Positions 18,081-27,298 of a DNA stretch of 64,000 nucleotides are shown piece by piece; position 1 is the stretch's first letter; each line of letters begins with the position of its first letter. This stretch comes from Stenotrophomonas sp. 610A2 (GTDB lineage Bacteria > Pseudomonadota > Gammaproteobacteria > Xanthomonadales > Xanthomonadaceae): the NCBI RefSeq assembly GCF_030549615.1, contig NZ_CP130832.1, forward strand, positions 2,790,001 through 2,854,000, read 5' to 3'. Below the pieces are notes generated by a model. That model made no database searches and was not told where the DNA came from. It was given only the letters and a program-made list of their open reading frames with translations. Position numbers and translations under genes: made by a program.

Positions 18081-18932
18081 TCAGCCCTTGACGCTGCCCA
18101 GCAAAAGACCCTGGATGTAATAGCGCTGCAGCACCAGGAACAACAACAGCACCGGCAACACCGTGACCACCGCGCCGGCCATCATCATTTCCACGTCCAT
18201 GATGTGCTCGCGCGACAAACTGGCCAGCGCCACCGGCAAGGTGTAGTGCTCCTGGTCGGTCAACACGATCAGTGGCCACATGAAATCGTTCCATGCGCCC
18301 ATGAAGGTAAAGATCGCCAAGGTCACCAGTACCGGCTTGAGCATTGGCAGAACGATCTGGAAGAAGATCCGCGCCTCGCTGGCACCGTCGATACGCGCCG
18401 CTTCCAGCAACTCATCCGGAATCGAGCGCGCGTACTGGCGCACCAGGAAGATGCCGAACACACTCGCTAACGCGGGAACGACCACACCACCAAAGGTGTT
18501 CACCAGGCCCATCTGCTTCATCAGCAGGAACAGCGGCAGCATCGCCACCTGTGCGGGGATCACCAACGCAGCCAGCAGCATCTGGAACAACCGCTCGCGA
18601 CCGGCAAAACGCAGTTTGGCGAAGGCATAACCGGCCAGGGTGTTGAACAGCAGCGAGCCCAAGGTGATCGCAATCGATACCAGCAAGCTGTTGACGAAGT
18701 TGTTGCCCATGCCGGTGCGGGCGAACAAGGCCTGGTAGTTGGCCAGTGTGGTGTGCGCCGGCAGCAACGGCGGCGGGAACTGCGATGCCTGCCCACTGGG
18801 CATGAACGACACCGACAGCATCCACGCCAGCGGTGCCAGGCTGATCACCGCCAGCAGCAACAGTCCACCATTCACCCACCACGCATGCCAACGCGACTGT
18901 CCGATCTCGCGGCTGATACCTACCCGACTCAT
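18081..18932 (-). CDS. Sugar ABC transporter permease, MalG type
   Basis: A 283-residue inner-membrane protein with about six helices and the cytoplasmic EAA loop (EAARIDGASEARIFFQIVLPMLKP) that docks on the ATPase. The C-terminus GLLLGSVKG is typical of MalG/LacG/UgpE permeases. It overlaps the upstream permease by 4 bp. With the 18929-19810 permease and the lipoprotein at 19807-21084 it makes an oligosaccharide importer. The missing ATPase is probably the one at 7166-8272. Confidence 0.92.
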   Translation of the reverse strand: MSRVGISREIGQSRWHAWWVNGGLLLLAVISLAPLAWMLSVSFMPSGQASQFPPPLLPAHTTLANYQALFARTGMGNNFVNSLLVSIAITLGSLLFNTLAGYAFAKLRFAGRERLFQMLLAALVIPAQVAMLPLFLLMKQMGLVNTFGGVVVPALASVFGIFLVRQYARSIPDELLEAARIDGASEARIFFQIVLPMLKPVLVTLAIFTFMGAWNDFMWPLIVLTDQEHYTLPVALASLSREHIMDVEMMMAGAVVTVLPVLLLFLVLQRYYIQGLLLGSVKG

Positions 18933-19810
18933 ACCAGCTCCCTGCGCTTACCGAAGCGCAACATCAGCGTGGTCACCGCCAGGATGATCAGGAACAACAG
19001 GAAGGCCACGGCCGAGGCGCGCCCCAGGTTCCACCACTTGAAGCCCTCTTCGAACATGAAATAGAGCACGCTCACGGTACTTTGCAGCGGATCGCCACGC
19101 GTCATCACATACGGCTCGGCAAACAGCTGGAAGTAACCGGATACGGTGATCACACCAACCACCAACAGCACCGGCCCCAGCATCGGCAAGGTGATATGCA
19201 AGAACTGCTGCCAGCGCGAGGCACCGTCGATCCTTGCTGCCTCGTACAAGTCCTTGGGAATCGCCTGCAGGCCGGCCAGGAAGATCACCATGTTGTAGCC
19301 GAAGTTCTTCCACACCGCGAAACCGATGATGGTAGGCATTGCCCAGTTCGGGTCACCAAGCCAATCGATCGGATTGATGCCGACCTGCCCCAGCCCCCAG
19401 TTCACCAGCCCGTATCGGGTGTGGAACAGATAACGCCAGATCACCGCGACCGCGACCAAGGTGGTCACCACCGGCGCAAACAACGCGGTGCGGAACAGCG
19501 CCTTGAAGCGCGAAGCCGGTGCGTTGAGCAGCAGTGCCGCGCCCAACGAAACGCCTATCGACAAGGGCACACCGGCCACGACGAAGTAGGCGGTATTGCC
19601 CAGCGACTTCCAGAACATCGGCGTCTGCAACAGATCGATGTAGTTGCCCAGGCCGTTGAAGCGCAGATTGTGCGGATCGGCCAAGGCATAGAGATCAAAG
19701 TCGGTCAGGCTCAAGGCCAGCGCCGACAGCACCGGCAAGCCAAAGAACACACCGATAACGATCAGTGCAGGTGCGGCGAAGATCCAACCCGCCAGTGAAC
19801 TGCGCTTCAT
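18929..19810 (-). CDS. Sugar ABC transporter permease, MalF type
   Basis: A 293-residue inner-membrane protein with six predicted helices. The first is WIFAAPALIVIGVFFGLPVL. The EAA loop is EAARIDGASRWQQFLHITLPMLGP. It matches LacF/UgpA/MalF-type permeases. It overlaps both neighbours by 4 bp, so the binding protein and the two permeases are translated as a coupled set. Confidence 0.92.
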   Translation of the reverse strand: MKRSSLAGWIFAAPALIVIGVFFGLPVLSALALSLTDFDLYALADPHNLRFNGLGNYIDLLQTPMFWKSLGNTAYFVVAGVPLSIGVSLGAALLLNAPASRFKALFRTALFAPVVTTLVAVAVIWRYLFHTRYGLVNWGLGQVGINPIDWLGDPNWAMPTIIGFAVWKNFGYNMVIFLAGLQAIPKDLYEAARIDGASRWQQFLHITLPMLGPVLLVVGVITVSGYFQLFAEPYVMTRGDPLQSTVSVLYFMFEEGFKWWNLGRASAVAFLLFLIILAVTTLMLRFGKRRELV

Positions 19811-21084
19811 GGTGCCGCCTTGGCAGCTGCATCAGCCTGCTGCTCGACGATCCAACGGCGCTTGGCAAGGATGTCATCCACCTGCTGATCCAACTGTTCG
19901 ACCGCCTTGTCCTGCGGCAAACCACCGCGCACCACCTGCTCGGTCACCACCCGCATCTGTTGGGCGATGCGCTCCCACTCCAATACCTTGGGCGTGGGCT
20001 TGACGCGCTCGAGCTGATCGGCGAATGCGGCGGTCAGCGGATCGTCGCGAAGCTCCGGCGAGTCCCAGGCGCTGCGCCGTGGCGGCAGGTCACCAATGAT
20101 CTTGTAGAAACGCTGCTGGATCGCCGGCCGCGAAAGGAACTCGATCAGCTTCCATGCCGCCTCTTTCTTCTGCGAAGAACGGAACACCACCAGACTGGTG
20201 CCGCCGGCAATGCCTGCACCCAGACCATCAGGACCGGGCAGCGGCGTTGCGCCCCACTCGCCCTCTAGTCCGGGCGGCTGGCGCTGGCGGAACTCGCGGA
20301 TATTCCACGGGCCTGACAGATAGAACGCGGTGAAGCCGCGGAAGAATTCATCCCAGACATTGGAAATCTGGGTCTCGGACATCTTCGGCGCCCAGCCCTG
20401 CTCGAACATATTGTCGTAGAAGGCCAGCGTGCGGCGGAAACCGGGGCTGCGGAAGTTGCCGCGGGTGTCGCCATCGCGCAGCAGCGCATCCTCCTGTTGC
20501 AGCGCGAATGACAGCTGCGGCTCGAATTCGTTCAAAGGCATCAGCACCGGATAGCCGCGGGCGCCCATGACCTTCTTCAGCGCCGCATTCATCTGCTCCC
20601 ATTCGGCCCAGGTGTTGGGCGGCTGTGTATAGCCGGCCTGGCGCAGCAGATCCTTGCGATAGAACAGCAGGCGCGTGTCCACGTACCACGGAATGCCAAC
20701 CAACTCGCCATTGACGACATTGGTATCCCAGATACCCGCAAAGTAGTCCTGCTCGTCGATGACCGCGGACGATTCGACCAATGGCTGCAGCGGTGTCAGC
20801 GTCTGCAAGGTGGCGAATTCGGCAATCCAGGTGTTGCCCAGCTGGCAGACGTCCGGCAGGCCGTCGGCCGCATATGCCGTCAACAGCTTCTCGTGCGCAG
20901 CGGTCCATGGAATGTTCTGCACATCAACGCGGATGCCCGGGTTTTCCGCCTCGAATTCACGCACCAGCTCGCCGACGACCTCGGCCTCACGGCCCATCGC
21001 CCAGAACCGCAAGGTGGTGCCCTGCTCCGGCTTGGCACAGCCCGCGAGCAACAACAGCAACAGCATCGACAGCGCGCGCATCAT
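19807..21084 (-). CDS. Sugar-binding lipoprotein of an ABC importer
   Basis: A 425-residue solute-binding protein of the MalE/UgpB cluster. A short signal sequence ends in the lipobox LLAGC (Cys16), so it is a lipoprotein. TTLRFWAMGREAEVVGELVREF opens the mature domain, and CQLGNTWIAEF and GIPWYVDTRLLFYRKDLL are typical of the family. Two adjacent ATGs (21084 and 21081) lie 10 bp after the GH144-type stop, and either may be used. Its operon position suggests it captures the oligosaccharides released by the neighbouring glycosidase. Confidence 0.93.
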   Translation of the reverse strand: MMRALSMLLLLLLAGCAKPEQGTTLRFWAMGREAEVVGELVREFEAENPGIRVDVQNIPWTAAHEKLLTAYAADGLPDVCQLGNTWIAEFATLQTLTPLQPLVESSAVIDEQDYFAGIWDTNVVNGELVGIPWYVDTRLLFYRKDLLRQAGYTQPPNTWAEWEQMNAALKKVMGARGYPVLMPLNEFEPQLSFALQQEDALLRDGDTRGNFRSPGFRRTLAFYDNMFEQGWAPKMSETQISNVWDEFFRGFTAFYLSGPWNIREFRQRQPPGLEGEWGATPLPGPDGLGAGIAGGTSLVVFRSSQKKEAAWKLIEFLSRPAIQQRFYKIIGDLPPRRSAWDSPELRDDPLTAAFADQLERVKPTPKVLEWERIAQQMRVVTEQVVRGGLPQDKAVEQLDQQVDDILAKRRWIVEQQADAAAKAAP

Positions 21085-21094
21085 TGACCGCGCA

Positions 21095-22735
21095 TCACTG
21101 CTTCTTGACCGCAGGTGCAGCCGGCTGCTCGCTGGCCGCCTTCTGCTCTGCCGCTGCCGCAGCGCGCGACTCGGCAATACCCGACGCGCGTGCCGAAGCG
21201 GCCTGCTCGTCCTTCTGCAACGGCTGGAAGCTGTCTTCCGGTGCCAGCCAGCCACCAGTGAAACCAGCCCGCTCCAATCCCTTGCGGATGTACGGGTTCT
21301 TCTTCATCACCTCCCACACGAACTCATCGCGGTAGTTGGCGATGCCGGCCAGGATCGGGCCCTGATCAACGGCGATGTAATCGCTGGCCACCCAGCCGCG
21401 CTCAGGAATCAAGCGCCCGGTCTTGAGCGGGATGTCGTAGCCGAAGCTGGGGTTGAAGGAATCCAGGAAGCCATAGCTTGAGTACAGGTAATCGCCGTAG
21501 CGCTTGTGCATTTCCACCGTGGCCGGGATCACGACTTCCGGTGCGAACGGCAGCGAGGAGATCGCTGCTGACGGCACGATGGTGCCGTCATCGAAGTTCT
21601 CGCGCAGGCCTGCGCCACGTGCCGAATAATGGCGGAACTGGCGCTGCTCACCCTTGTATTCCTGGGTGGTGTTCTGCGGCCCGTCGCCTGCGGTCAAACC
21701 CCAGACATTGGCGCTGTAATCCTTCCACTGCATCGGGTTCTCAATCGCATATTCGCGTTGCGCCAAGGTGGCGCGGCGGCTGTTGAGGAAGTAATCGATG
21801 CCACGCTCACGCATGTACGGGTCCTGGATATCGCGGAAGTCGATCCAGACATGGCTGTACTGATGGCCGAACAGCGGCCCGAACGACAGATACTCCTGCC
21901 CTTGGTACACGCCCCAATCGTTGTCATAGGTACGCGTCCACACGGTCCACGCATCAGGTTCGACCGGATGTGTCGGCGAACCCAGGGCCAGCACGTACAG
22001 CATCATCGCTTCGTTGTAGCCCATCCAGTCGTGCTGGATGAAGCCACTCTCCGGGAACCAGCCCATCGATACCAGCGGCTTGTTGCGTTGCAGCCACTGC
22101 CAGTCGACGCGCTTGTAGATGGTATCGGCAATCTGCCGGATCTCCTTCTCGCGCGGATCGTCCTGGTCGTAGTAGCTCTGCGCGAACAACACACCCATCA
22201 GCAGCAGGGCGGTATCAACGCTGGAAAGCTCCACCCAGCTGTCGTAGCGGCGGCCCTGCTGCATGTCGAGGAAGTGGTAGTAGAAACCCTTGTAACCGCC
22301 CTTGCCGGTGCGTTGCGGGCCACTGGGCAGGTCACGGAAGAACTTCAGCGTGACCAGGGTGCGCTCCACTGCCTGGTTGCGACTGACCCAGCCGTTCTCG
22401 ATGCCGATCGGATACGACGTCAGTGCAAATCCAACCGAGGCGATGCTGGCAAACGGCCGCGACGGATAGCGGTCCGGGGTAAGACCGTTCTGTTCGTTGG
22501 TGGTGTCCCAGAAGAACTGGAAGGTACGCCGCTCGATGTCGTCGAACAACGGCGGCAATTCCGGCTTCATCGGCCGTGGCGGCAGGTCCGCCTCGATCAG
22601 GATCACCTGTGGCAACACTTTCGGCATCGGCGGCTCCGGCGCCTTGCCACAGCCCCCCAACAACGCCAGCCCCATACCGGCGAGAACACAGGCCAACAAT
22701 TGCGAGGTACGTGACTTGCTCAAGGCGACATCCAT
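21095..22735 (-). CDS. GH144/COG5368-type lipoprotein glycosidase (probable endo-beta-1,2-glucanase)
   Basis: A protein of about 546 residues with a lipoprotein signal (LALLGGC, Cys near 29). The catalytic part shows the COG5368/GH144 pattern: FQFFWDTTNEQNGLTPDRYP, then GWFPESGFIQHDWMGYNEAM followed by LALGSPTHP, then NVWGLTAGDGP, TIVPSAAISSLPF and DYIAVDQGPILAGIANYR. I align these from memory with the beta-1,2-glucanase CpSGL of Chitinophaga. The C-terminus carries an Ala/Glu-rich tail (about 500-546). An upstream ATG at 22756 would add 7 residues. Beta-1,2-glucans are made by many bacteria as periplasmic glucans, so the substrate may be a neighbour's or the cell's own glucan. Family membership is solid; exact activity is inferred. 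Confidence 0.85.
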   Translation of the reverse strand: MDVALSKSRTSQLLACVLAGMGLALLGGCGKAPEPPMPKVLPQVILIEADLPPRPMKPELPPLFDDIERRTFQFFWDTTNEQNGLTPDRYPSRPFASIASVGFALTSYPIGIENGWVSRNQAVERTLVTLKFFRDLPSGPQRTGKGGYKGFYYHFLDMQQGRRYDSWVELSSVDTALLLMGVLFAQSYYDQDDPREKEIRQIADTIYKRVDWQWLQRNKPLVSMGWFPESGFIQHDWMGYNEAMMLYVLALGSPTHPVEPDAWTVWTRTYDNDWGVYQGQEYLSFGPLFGHQYSHVWIDFRDIQDPYMRERGIDYFLNSRRATLAQREYAIENPMQWKDYSANVWGLTAGDGPQNTTQEYKGEQRQFRHYSARGAGLRENFDDGTIVPSAAISSLPFAPEVVIPATVEMHKRYGDYLYSSYGFLDSFNPSFGYDIPLKTGRLIPERGWVASDYIAVDQGPILAGIANYRDEFVWEVMKKNPYIRKGLERAGFTGGWLAPEDSFQPLQKDEQAASARASGIAESRAAAAAEQKAASEQPAAPAVKKQ

Positions 22736-22788
22736 CTTGAAAACATAGCGCCACATTCACGTGGCGAAAGCGTGCTGCATATAGGAAA

Positions 22789-22819
22789 CGTCCCGGCCGG
22801 AAATGCGCCGGCCGGGACG
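22789..22819 (-). terminator. Strong hairpin after the TonB-dependent receptor gene
   Basis: A perfect 12-bp stem (CGTCCCGGCCGG / CCGGCCGGGACG) with a 7-base loop, 7 bp after the receptor stop. On the minus strand it is followed by TTTCC, so it is a weak terminator or mRNA-stabilising stem. It would set receptor mRNA apart from the glycosidase-transporter genes downstream. Confidence 0.65.
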
Positions 22820-22826
22820 CTGCCGC

Positions 22827-25784
22827 TTACCAGTCCAGACCGAACGAAAGCTTGAAGGTGCGGGTGGCGTACTGATCCCAGCTGCTGACCACACCCGAAT
22901 TCCAGTTGATGCCGTAACCGCCCCAATTGGTCCAATTGAAGACATTGATGACGTCGGCACGCACTTTGAGCTTCAGGTCGGTGCCGGTATCCCAGGTCTT
23001 GGTCAACGACATGTCGAACTGCTTGAACGCACTTCCACTCGCCTCCCAGCTGTGCGGGCGCTCATAACCGCCGTACGCCGCAGTGCCGTCAATGTCCCAG
23101 CGCTTGATCTTGCTGGACAGGGTCAGCTTGCCAGACGCACTCATGCCCCAAGGCAGATCAGTGAAGCCGCTGACCACCACGCGGTGTTTCGGCGCCCAGG
23201 CGCCGTCGAACCAGCCACCCTGCTGGAAGTACCAACCGTAGACCGGATCCTTCTCGTGGATGTTCTGCTTGGCGTCGGTATAGGTGTAGGCAACGTTGAT
23301 GTTCCACGGACTTTCAGCCGTATACGGCTTGTCCAGGCTCAGCAGCAATGCGGTGTTCTTCGACTCGAAGCCATTGGTCGCCACGATCAGCGAGCCCAGG
23401 CCCGGCAGGCCGGGTGCGTTCCACGGGCTGCCGTTGGGGGCAAAAACGCCGCCATCGGCATAGCGGTTGCCACGCGAGATCAGCAAGCCATCCTTGTAAC
23501 GGGTGTGCTGGATGGTGGCCGAGCTGTTCCAGTCCTGGCCAATCAGGTTGAAGCTGCTGCGGATGCCCAGGCTGAACTGGTCTGAGTACGGGGTCTTCAA
23601 CTTGTTGTCGAACATCCACACTTCGCGACCGGCCTCGGTCGAATCGATCAGCGACATCAGGTAGTCGCGATCAAGCAGTTGCGGGCTCCACTCCAGGCAG
23701 TCACCGCCAACCACGCAGGCGTGGCCCGGCGAGTTGATCTTGAAGCGACGGGTCGGGAAGGTCGCCTTGCTGCGCTCCAGCTGCAGGTAGTCGAACAGGT
23801 TGCGGTCATAGGAACGACCGACGCCGCCGAACAGCACCAAGCGCTCATCGCCACTCAGGTCATAGGAGAAGCCCAGGCGCGGCTGGATCGCGTCCTTGAA
23901 CGGCTTGCGGTTGTTGCCGGTGCTGATGTAACGGTTGACGTCGATGCCACCCAGCGCCAGCGTCTGCGCATAGGTCTGCCCGGCCACGGCATTGGGGTCC
24001 TGGCTGTCCAGCGAAGCCAGCACATCCGGCGCAGTGGCGAAGTCCAGGTACGACGGGGTCTTCTCGTAGTCCCAGCGCAGGCCCAGGTTCAAGGTCAGGC
24101 GATCGGTGACATCCCAGTCATCCTGGATGTAGATGCCGAACTGCTTGTTCTTGGAGGTGACCGAACCGCCATCGGTGCCGCCAGCCGGGCTGCCGAAGCG
24201 CACGAAGTACGGAACGACGCCGCCCTGGTTGATGTCGTAATAGAACTGCGGGTTGTAGGGCTGCTGCTCGATGGTATCGAGATCAACCTGCTTGTACTTC
24301 ACACCGAACTTGAGCGTATGCCCTTCCCAACCGAAGAAGGTGGTGTCGTTCTGGAACGACCAACCCTTCTGGCCCTTGTCCTGCAGGCCGCCATCGCCGG
24401 CACCGATGCGGTAGATCTGCTTGCCGTCATCGCCACTGCCGTCGGTCAGCACGCTGCCATTGCCGAAATTCACCGGCGCCTTGGTCCAGAATGCCTTTTC
24501 ATAGGTCAGGTGCGAATCGCTGAGCCAGTTGGTGCTGGAGTACTGCCAGCGCAGGTCGTAGCGATCTTCGGTCACGCCGGTATCGGTGCCGTAGCTGCTT
24601 GCGCTCTGCCCGCCCACGTTGCCGATCTCGCTTTCCTCGCGGCGCTTGTAGGTGAACTCGAGCAGGTTGGCATCGTTGACCGACCAATCCAGCTTGCCGA
24701 AGTACAGGTCTTCCTTGAACGGCGTTGCGGTGGCACCAAGCTGGTCACGCCATGCCTGCGGCAGATCGCTGGGCAAGCGGCCCTCGCCTGCCTTCAGGTC
24801 CTGCGGTGCGTTGTACTCTTTGGCTTCATAGGTGACGAAGAAGTGTGCCTTGTCCTGCACGATGGGGCCGCCGAAGCTGGCGCCGTACTGCTTCTCACCG
24901 GAACGGGTCTTGCCGACGCCGTTCTTCTCGCTCTCACGCGGCTCACGCCAATCCTGGTTGGTGTAATCCCAGAAGAACGAGCCCTTGAATTCGTTGGTAC
25001 CGGACTTGGTCACCGCCGTCACCGCGGCCGAACTGATCTGGTCGTACTCGGCCTTGTAGTTCGAGGTGATGACCTTGTACTCGCCGATGGCCAGCTGCGG
25101 GAACGGATTGCCACGGCTCGCGTCCTGGCCGGTGATGCCGCCCTGGGTGACGTAGTTCTTCTGGCCCACGCCATCGATGTAGACGTTGACGTTGTTGGCG
25201 CTCTGCACGCCGCCACGCAGCTTGGTCGAGCCATTGGCCGGGTTCTGCTCGAACGCCATGCCTGGCACGGTGTCGGCGAACGCCAGGAAGTTGCGCGTGC
25301 CCTGCGGCAGCGCCTGGATCTGCTGCGGCGTGATGTAGGTGGCGATCTCCGAGGTCTTGGTCTCGATCGGCGCCTGCGCGGTAACCTGCACCGCGTCCAG
25401 CGTGGTTGCCGAACCGCCGCCGGTTTCAGCCACACCACCCACGCCCAGGTTCACTGTCGCGGTCTGGCCCACCTGCACGGTGATGTTCTGGCTGCTGGTC
25501 TTGCCGCCGGCATTGACGTCGATCTTGTAGGTGCCCGGCGGCAGGCCGGCCAACGAGTAGCTGCCGCTGCCAGTGCTCTGCACACTGCGGCTCAAGCCGG
25601 TGGCGATATTGGTGGCAGTGACCTGTGCCTGCGCGGCGGGGGCCGAGTCAGCCATCACCTGGCCGCGGATGGTCGCACCGGTGCTCTGCGCGAATGCAGG
25701 TGTTACGCCCAGCAGCAGGCATGCAGTCAGCGCGCTGCTGAGCAGCTTGCGTGTGGGGCTGGATTTCCGAGCTTTATTGTTCAT
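22827..25784 (-). CDS. TonB-dependent receptor (Oar-like, with N-terminal carboxypeptidase-regulatory domain)
   Basis: A 985-residue outer-membrane protein. The signal peptide spans about 1-32 (ending PAFAQS). A carboxypeptidase-regulatory-like beta domain (about 35-105: ATIRGQVMADSAPAAQAQV, GSYSLAGLPPGTYKIDV) precedes the plug (about 125-235: VQVTAQAPIETKTSEIATY, then NVNVYIDGVG). A long beta-barrel ends in the aromatic C-terminus LSFGLDW. Such receptors bring oligosaccharides too large for porins across the outer membrane using TonB energy. The start follows GGGAGAGG at a good distance. Its place between the LacI gene and the glycosidase implies that it imports the glycan fragments. Confidence 0.93.
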   Translation of the reverse strand: MNNKARKSSPTRKLLSSALTACLLLGVTPAFAQSTGATIRGQVMADSAPAAQAQVTATNIATGLSRSVQSTGSGSYSLAGLPPGTYKIDVNAGGKTSSQNITVQVGQTATVNLGVGGVAETGGGSATTLDAVQVTAQAPIETKTSEIATYITPQQIQALPQGTRNFLAFADTVPGMAFEQNPANGSTKLRGGVQSANNVNVYIDGVGQKNYVTQGGITGQDASRGNPFPQLAIGEYKVITSNYKAEYDQISSAAVTAVTKSGTNEFKGSFFWDYTNQDWREPRESEKNGVGKTRSGEKQYGASFGGPIVQDKAHFFVTYEAKEYNAPQDLKAGEGRLPSDLPQAWRDQLGATATPFKEDLYFGKLDWSVNDANLLEFTYKRREESEIGNVGGQSASSYGTDTGVTEDRYDLRWQYSSTNWLSDSHLTYEKAFWTKAPVNFGNGSVLTDGSGDDGKQIYRIGAGDGGLQDKGQKGWSFQNDTTFFGWEGHTLKFGVKYKQVDLDTIEQQPYNPQFYYDINQGGVVPYFVRFGSPAGGTDGGSVTSKNKQFGIYIQDDWDVTDRLTLNLGLRWDYEKTPSYLDFATAPDVLASLDSQDPNAVAGQTYAQTLALGGIDVNRYISTGNNRKPFKDAIQPRLGFSYDLSGDERLVLFGGVGRSYDRNLFDYLQLERSKATFPTRRFKINSPGHACVVGGDCLEWSPQLLDRDYLMSLIDSTEAGREVWMFDNKLKTPYSDQFSLGIRSSFNLIGQDWNSSATIQHTRYKDGLLISRGNRYADGGVFAPNGSPWNAPGLPGLGSLIVATNGFESKNTALLLSLDKPYTAESPWNINVAYTYTDAKQNIHEKDPVYGWYFQQGGWFDGAWAPKHRVVVSGFTDLPWGMSASGKLTLSSKIKRWDIDGTAAYGGYERPHSWEASGSAFKQFDMSLTKTWDTGTDLKLKVRADVINVFNWTNWGGYGINWNSGVVSSWDQYATRTFKLSFGLDW

Positions 25785-25818
25785 TCTTTACCTCTCCCAA
25801 AGCGGCGGCATAGGCCGC

Positions 25819-25832
25819 GAGGAACGTTTTTG
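25819..25832. promoter_or_regulatory. Possible LacI-type half operator upstream of the receptor gene
   Basis: On the minus strand this reads CAAAAACGTTCCTC. Its AAAACGTT core equals the core of the palindrome at 26915-26928, but the right half is degenerate (8 of 14 positions match). It lies about 35-50 bp upstream of the receptor start, a sensible place for a repressor site. Confidence 0.3.
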
Positions 25833-25860
25833 TGGGGAACCATCCCGGTCTATCGCCGGG

Positions 25861-26880
25861 TCAAGGAAAGTCACACGCGGCAGTGGAGTCGCGCACAACC
25901 AAGGTTGGAACCAGCGTCACGGCCGGCGCTGTCTGCGCCTGCCCGCTATCGATCATCTGCACCAGTTGCAGCATCGCCCGCTCGCCCAACTCCGCGATGC
26001 TGACCTGCATCGTTGTCAACGCGGGGTGAACAAAGCGCGCCAAAGGGATATCGTCGAAGCCGGCAAGCGCCACTTGCGCAGGAACTTTGACCCCTGCCTG
26101 CGAGAACGCATACAGGCAACCCAAGGCCATCATGTCGTTGGCGGCGAACACCGCGTCCGGCAGCGATGCCGCAGCCAGCAGCGCCAATCCAGCCTGATGA
26201 CCGGAGCCTTCGTCGAAGTCGCCTTGCAGTTCGATGGCTTCAACCTTGCCATCGAACGCCGCCATTGCTTCGCGGAAACCCAGCAGGCGCTGTTGTGCAT
26301 CGTGGTTATGCGCGGGCCCGGCAATGAAGGCGATACGGCGGTGCCCGATCTCGAGCAGATGCCGGGTCATGCTCAGCGCACCGGCGTGGTCATCGATGCT
26401 GAAGACCGGATACTGTGCCTCGGCCAATGGCGTGTTGATCAACACGGTTGGCAGCGCAGGCGGCAGGTTGTCGACCAGGAAATCGGAATCGCCCGCATAG
26501 GGCGACAGCACCAGCAGACCATCGACGCGCCCGCGCATCGCCTGCAGCACAGAGCCCTGCTGTTGCTGGTCACCGTGATAGCTGGACACAAGCAGATGCC
26601 GCCGATGGGCACTGGCCACACCGTCAATACCGCGCATCAATTCGGAAAAGAACTCGCCATACAGGTCGGGAAGCACCACACCGACTGTCTGGGTACTGCG
26701 GCTGCTGAGGCTACGGGCGGCCGCGTGCGGGGTGTATCGAAGCCGGCTGGCCACTTCCAGCACCAGCTTGCGTACTGGCGCGGCGACATTGTCATGGCCA
26801 TTGAGGGCGCGCGACACAGTAGCGACGGAGACGTTTGCCTCGCGGGCAACATCCTTTATCGTTATTGCCGATTTCGCCAC
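25861..26880 (-). CDS. LacI-family transcriptional regulator
   Basis: A 339-residue regulator. The N-terminal helix-turn-helix is ITIKDVAREANVSVATVSRALNG (about 6-28), with the hinge helix near 50-60 (AARSLSSRSTQTVGVVLPDL). A periplasmic-binding-protein-like ligand domain follows, with FSIDDHAGA, GHRRIAFIAGP, VFAANDMMALG and AGFDDIPLARFVHPALTT. It heads the glycan locus on the same strand, and a near-perfect CG-centred palindrome stands 35 bp upstream of its start. It is the likely repressor of the receptor-glycosidase-transporter genes and of itself; the inducer is unknown. Confidence 0.93.
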   Translation of the reverse strand: MAKSAITIKDVAREANVSVATVSRALNGHDNVAAPVRKLVLEVASRLRYTPHAAARSLSSRSTQTVGVVLPDLYGEFFSELMRGIDGVASAHRRHLLVSSYHGDQQQQGSVLQAMRGRVDGLLVLSPYAGDSDFLVDNLPPALPTVLINTPLAEAQYPVFSIDDHAGALSMTRHLLEIGHRRIAFIAGPAHNHDAQQRLLGFREAMAAFDGKVEAIELQGDFDEGSGHQAGLALLAAASLPDAVFAANDMMALGCLYAFSQAGVKVPAQVALAGFDDIPLARFVHPALTTMQVSIAELGERAMLQLVQMIDSGQAQTAPAVTLVPTLVVRDSTAACDFP

Positions 26881-26914
26881 TGGCCTACCCTCCGCAGTAC
26901 AGGGTCCAGCGGAC

Positions 26915-26928
26915 TGTAAACGTTTTCA
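26915..26928. promoter_or_regulatory. LacI-type operator upstream of the regulator gene
   Basis: TGTAAACGTTTTCA is a 14-bp palindrome with one mismatched pair and the central CG typical of LacI-family operators. A second TGTAAAC half-site lies at 26937-26943. Together they span the expected promoter of the lacI-type gene, suggesting autoregulation. Confidence 0.65.
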
Positions 26929-27019
26929 AACCCGCTTGTAAACACTTCGTTAGCCCACCTTGTCCTGCCGGGACAAGTGCTGTCCCGATGCCGCAGGTGC
27001 TGCGCCCAAAACAAGCGGC

Positions 27020-27298
27020 TCAGTCGGCACCACCGTGTTCTTGCGGCGTAAGCGCCTTGATCGACAGTGCATGGATGTCCGTCTCCATCATCTGACCGAG
27101 CGCGGCGTACACGGCACGGTGTCGGGCCAAGGGTGCTTTGCCGGCAAACGCATCACTGACCACCAGGACCTTGAAATGACCGCGCCCATCACTGGCACCG
27201 GCATGGCCGGCATGGCGGTGGCTGTCATCCTTCACTTCCAACTGCTGCGGCGCAAAAGCGGCCTGCAAAGCAGTCTGGATCCGCTCGACCCGGCTCAT
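27020..27298 (-). CDS. bolA: BolA family protein
   Basis: A 92-residue protein with the BolA fold motifs: [12 protein letters not shown] at the start, [28 protein letters not shown] with the conserved His, and [28 protein letters not shown] at the end. BolA proteins pair with monothiol glutaredoxins in iron-sulfur trafficking and can affect gene expression. It overlaps the upstream yciI-like gene by 4 bp, the yciI-bolA order common in gammaproteobacteria. The start is fixed by that overlap. Confidence 0.93.
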   Translation of the reverse strand: MSRVERIQTALQAAFAPQQLEVKDDSHRHAGHAGASDGRGHFKVLVVSDAFAGKAPLARHRAVYAALGQMMETDIHALSIKALTPQEHGGAD

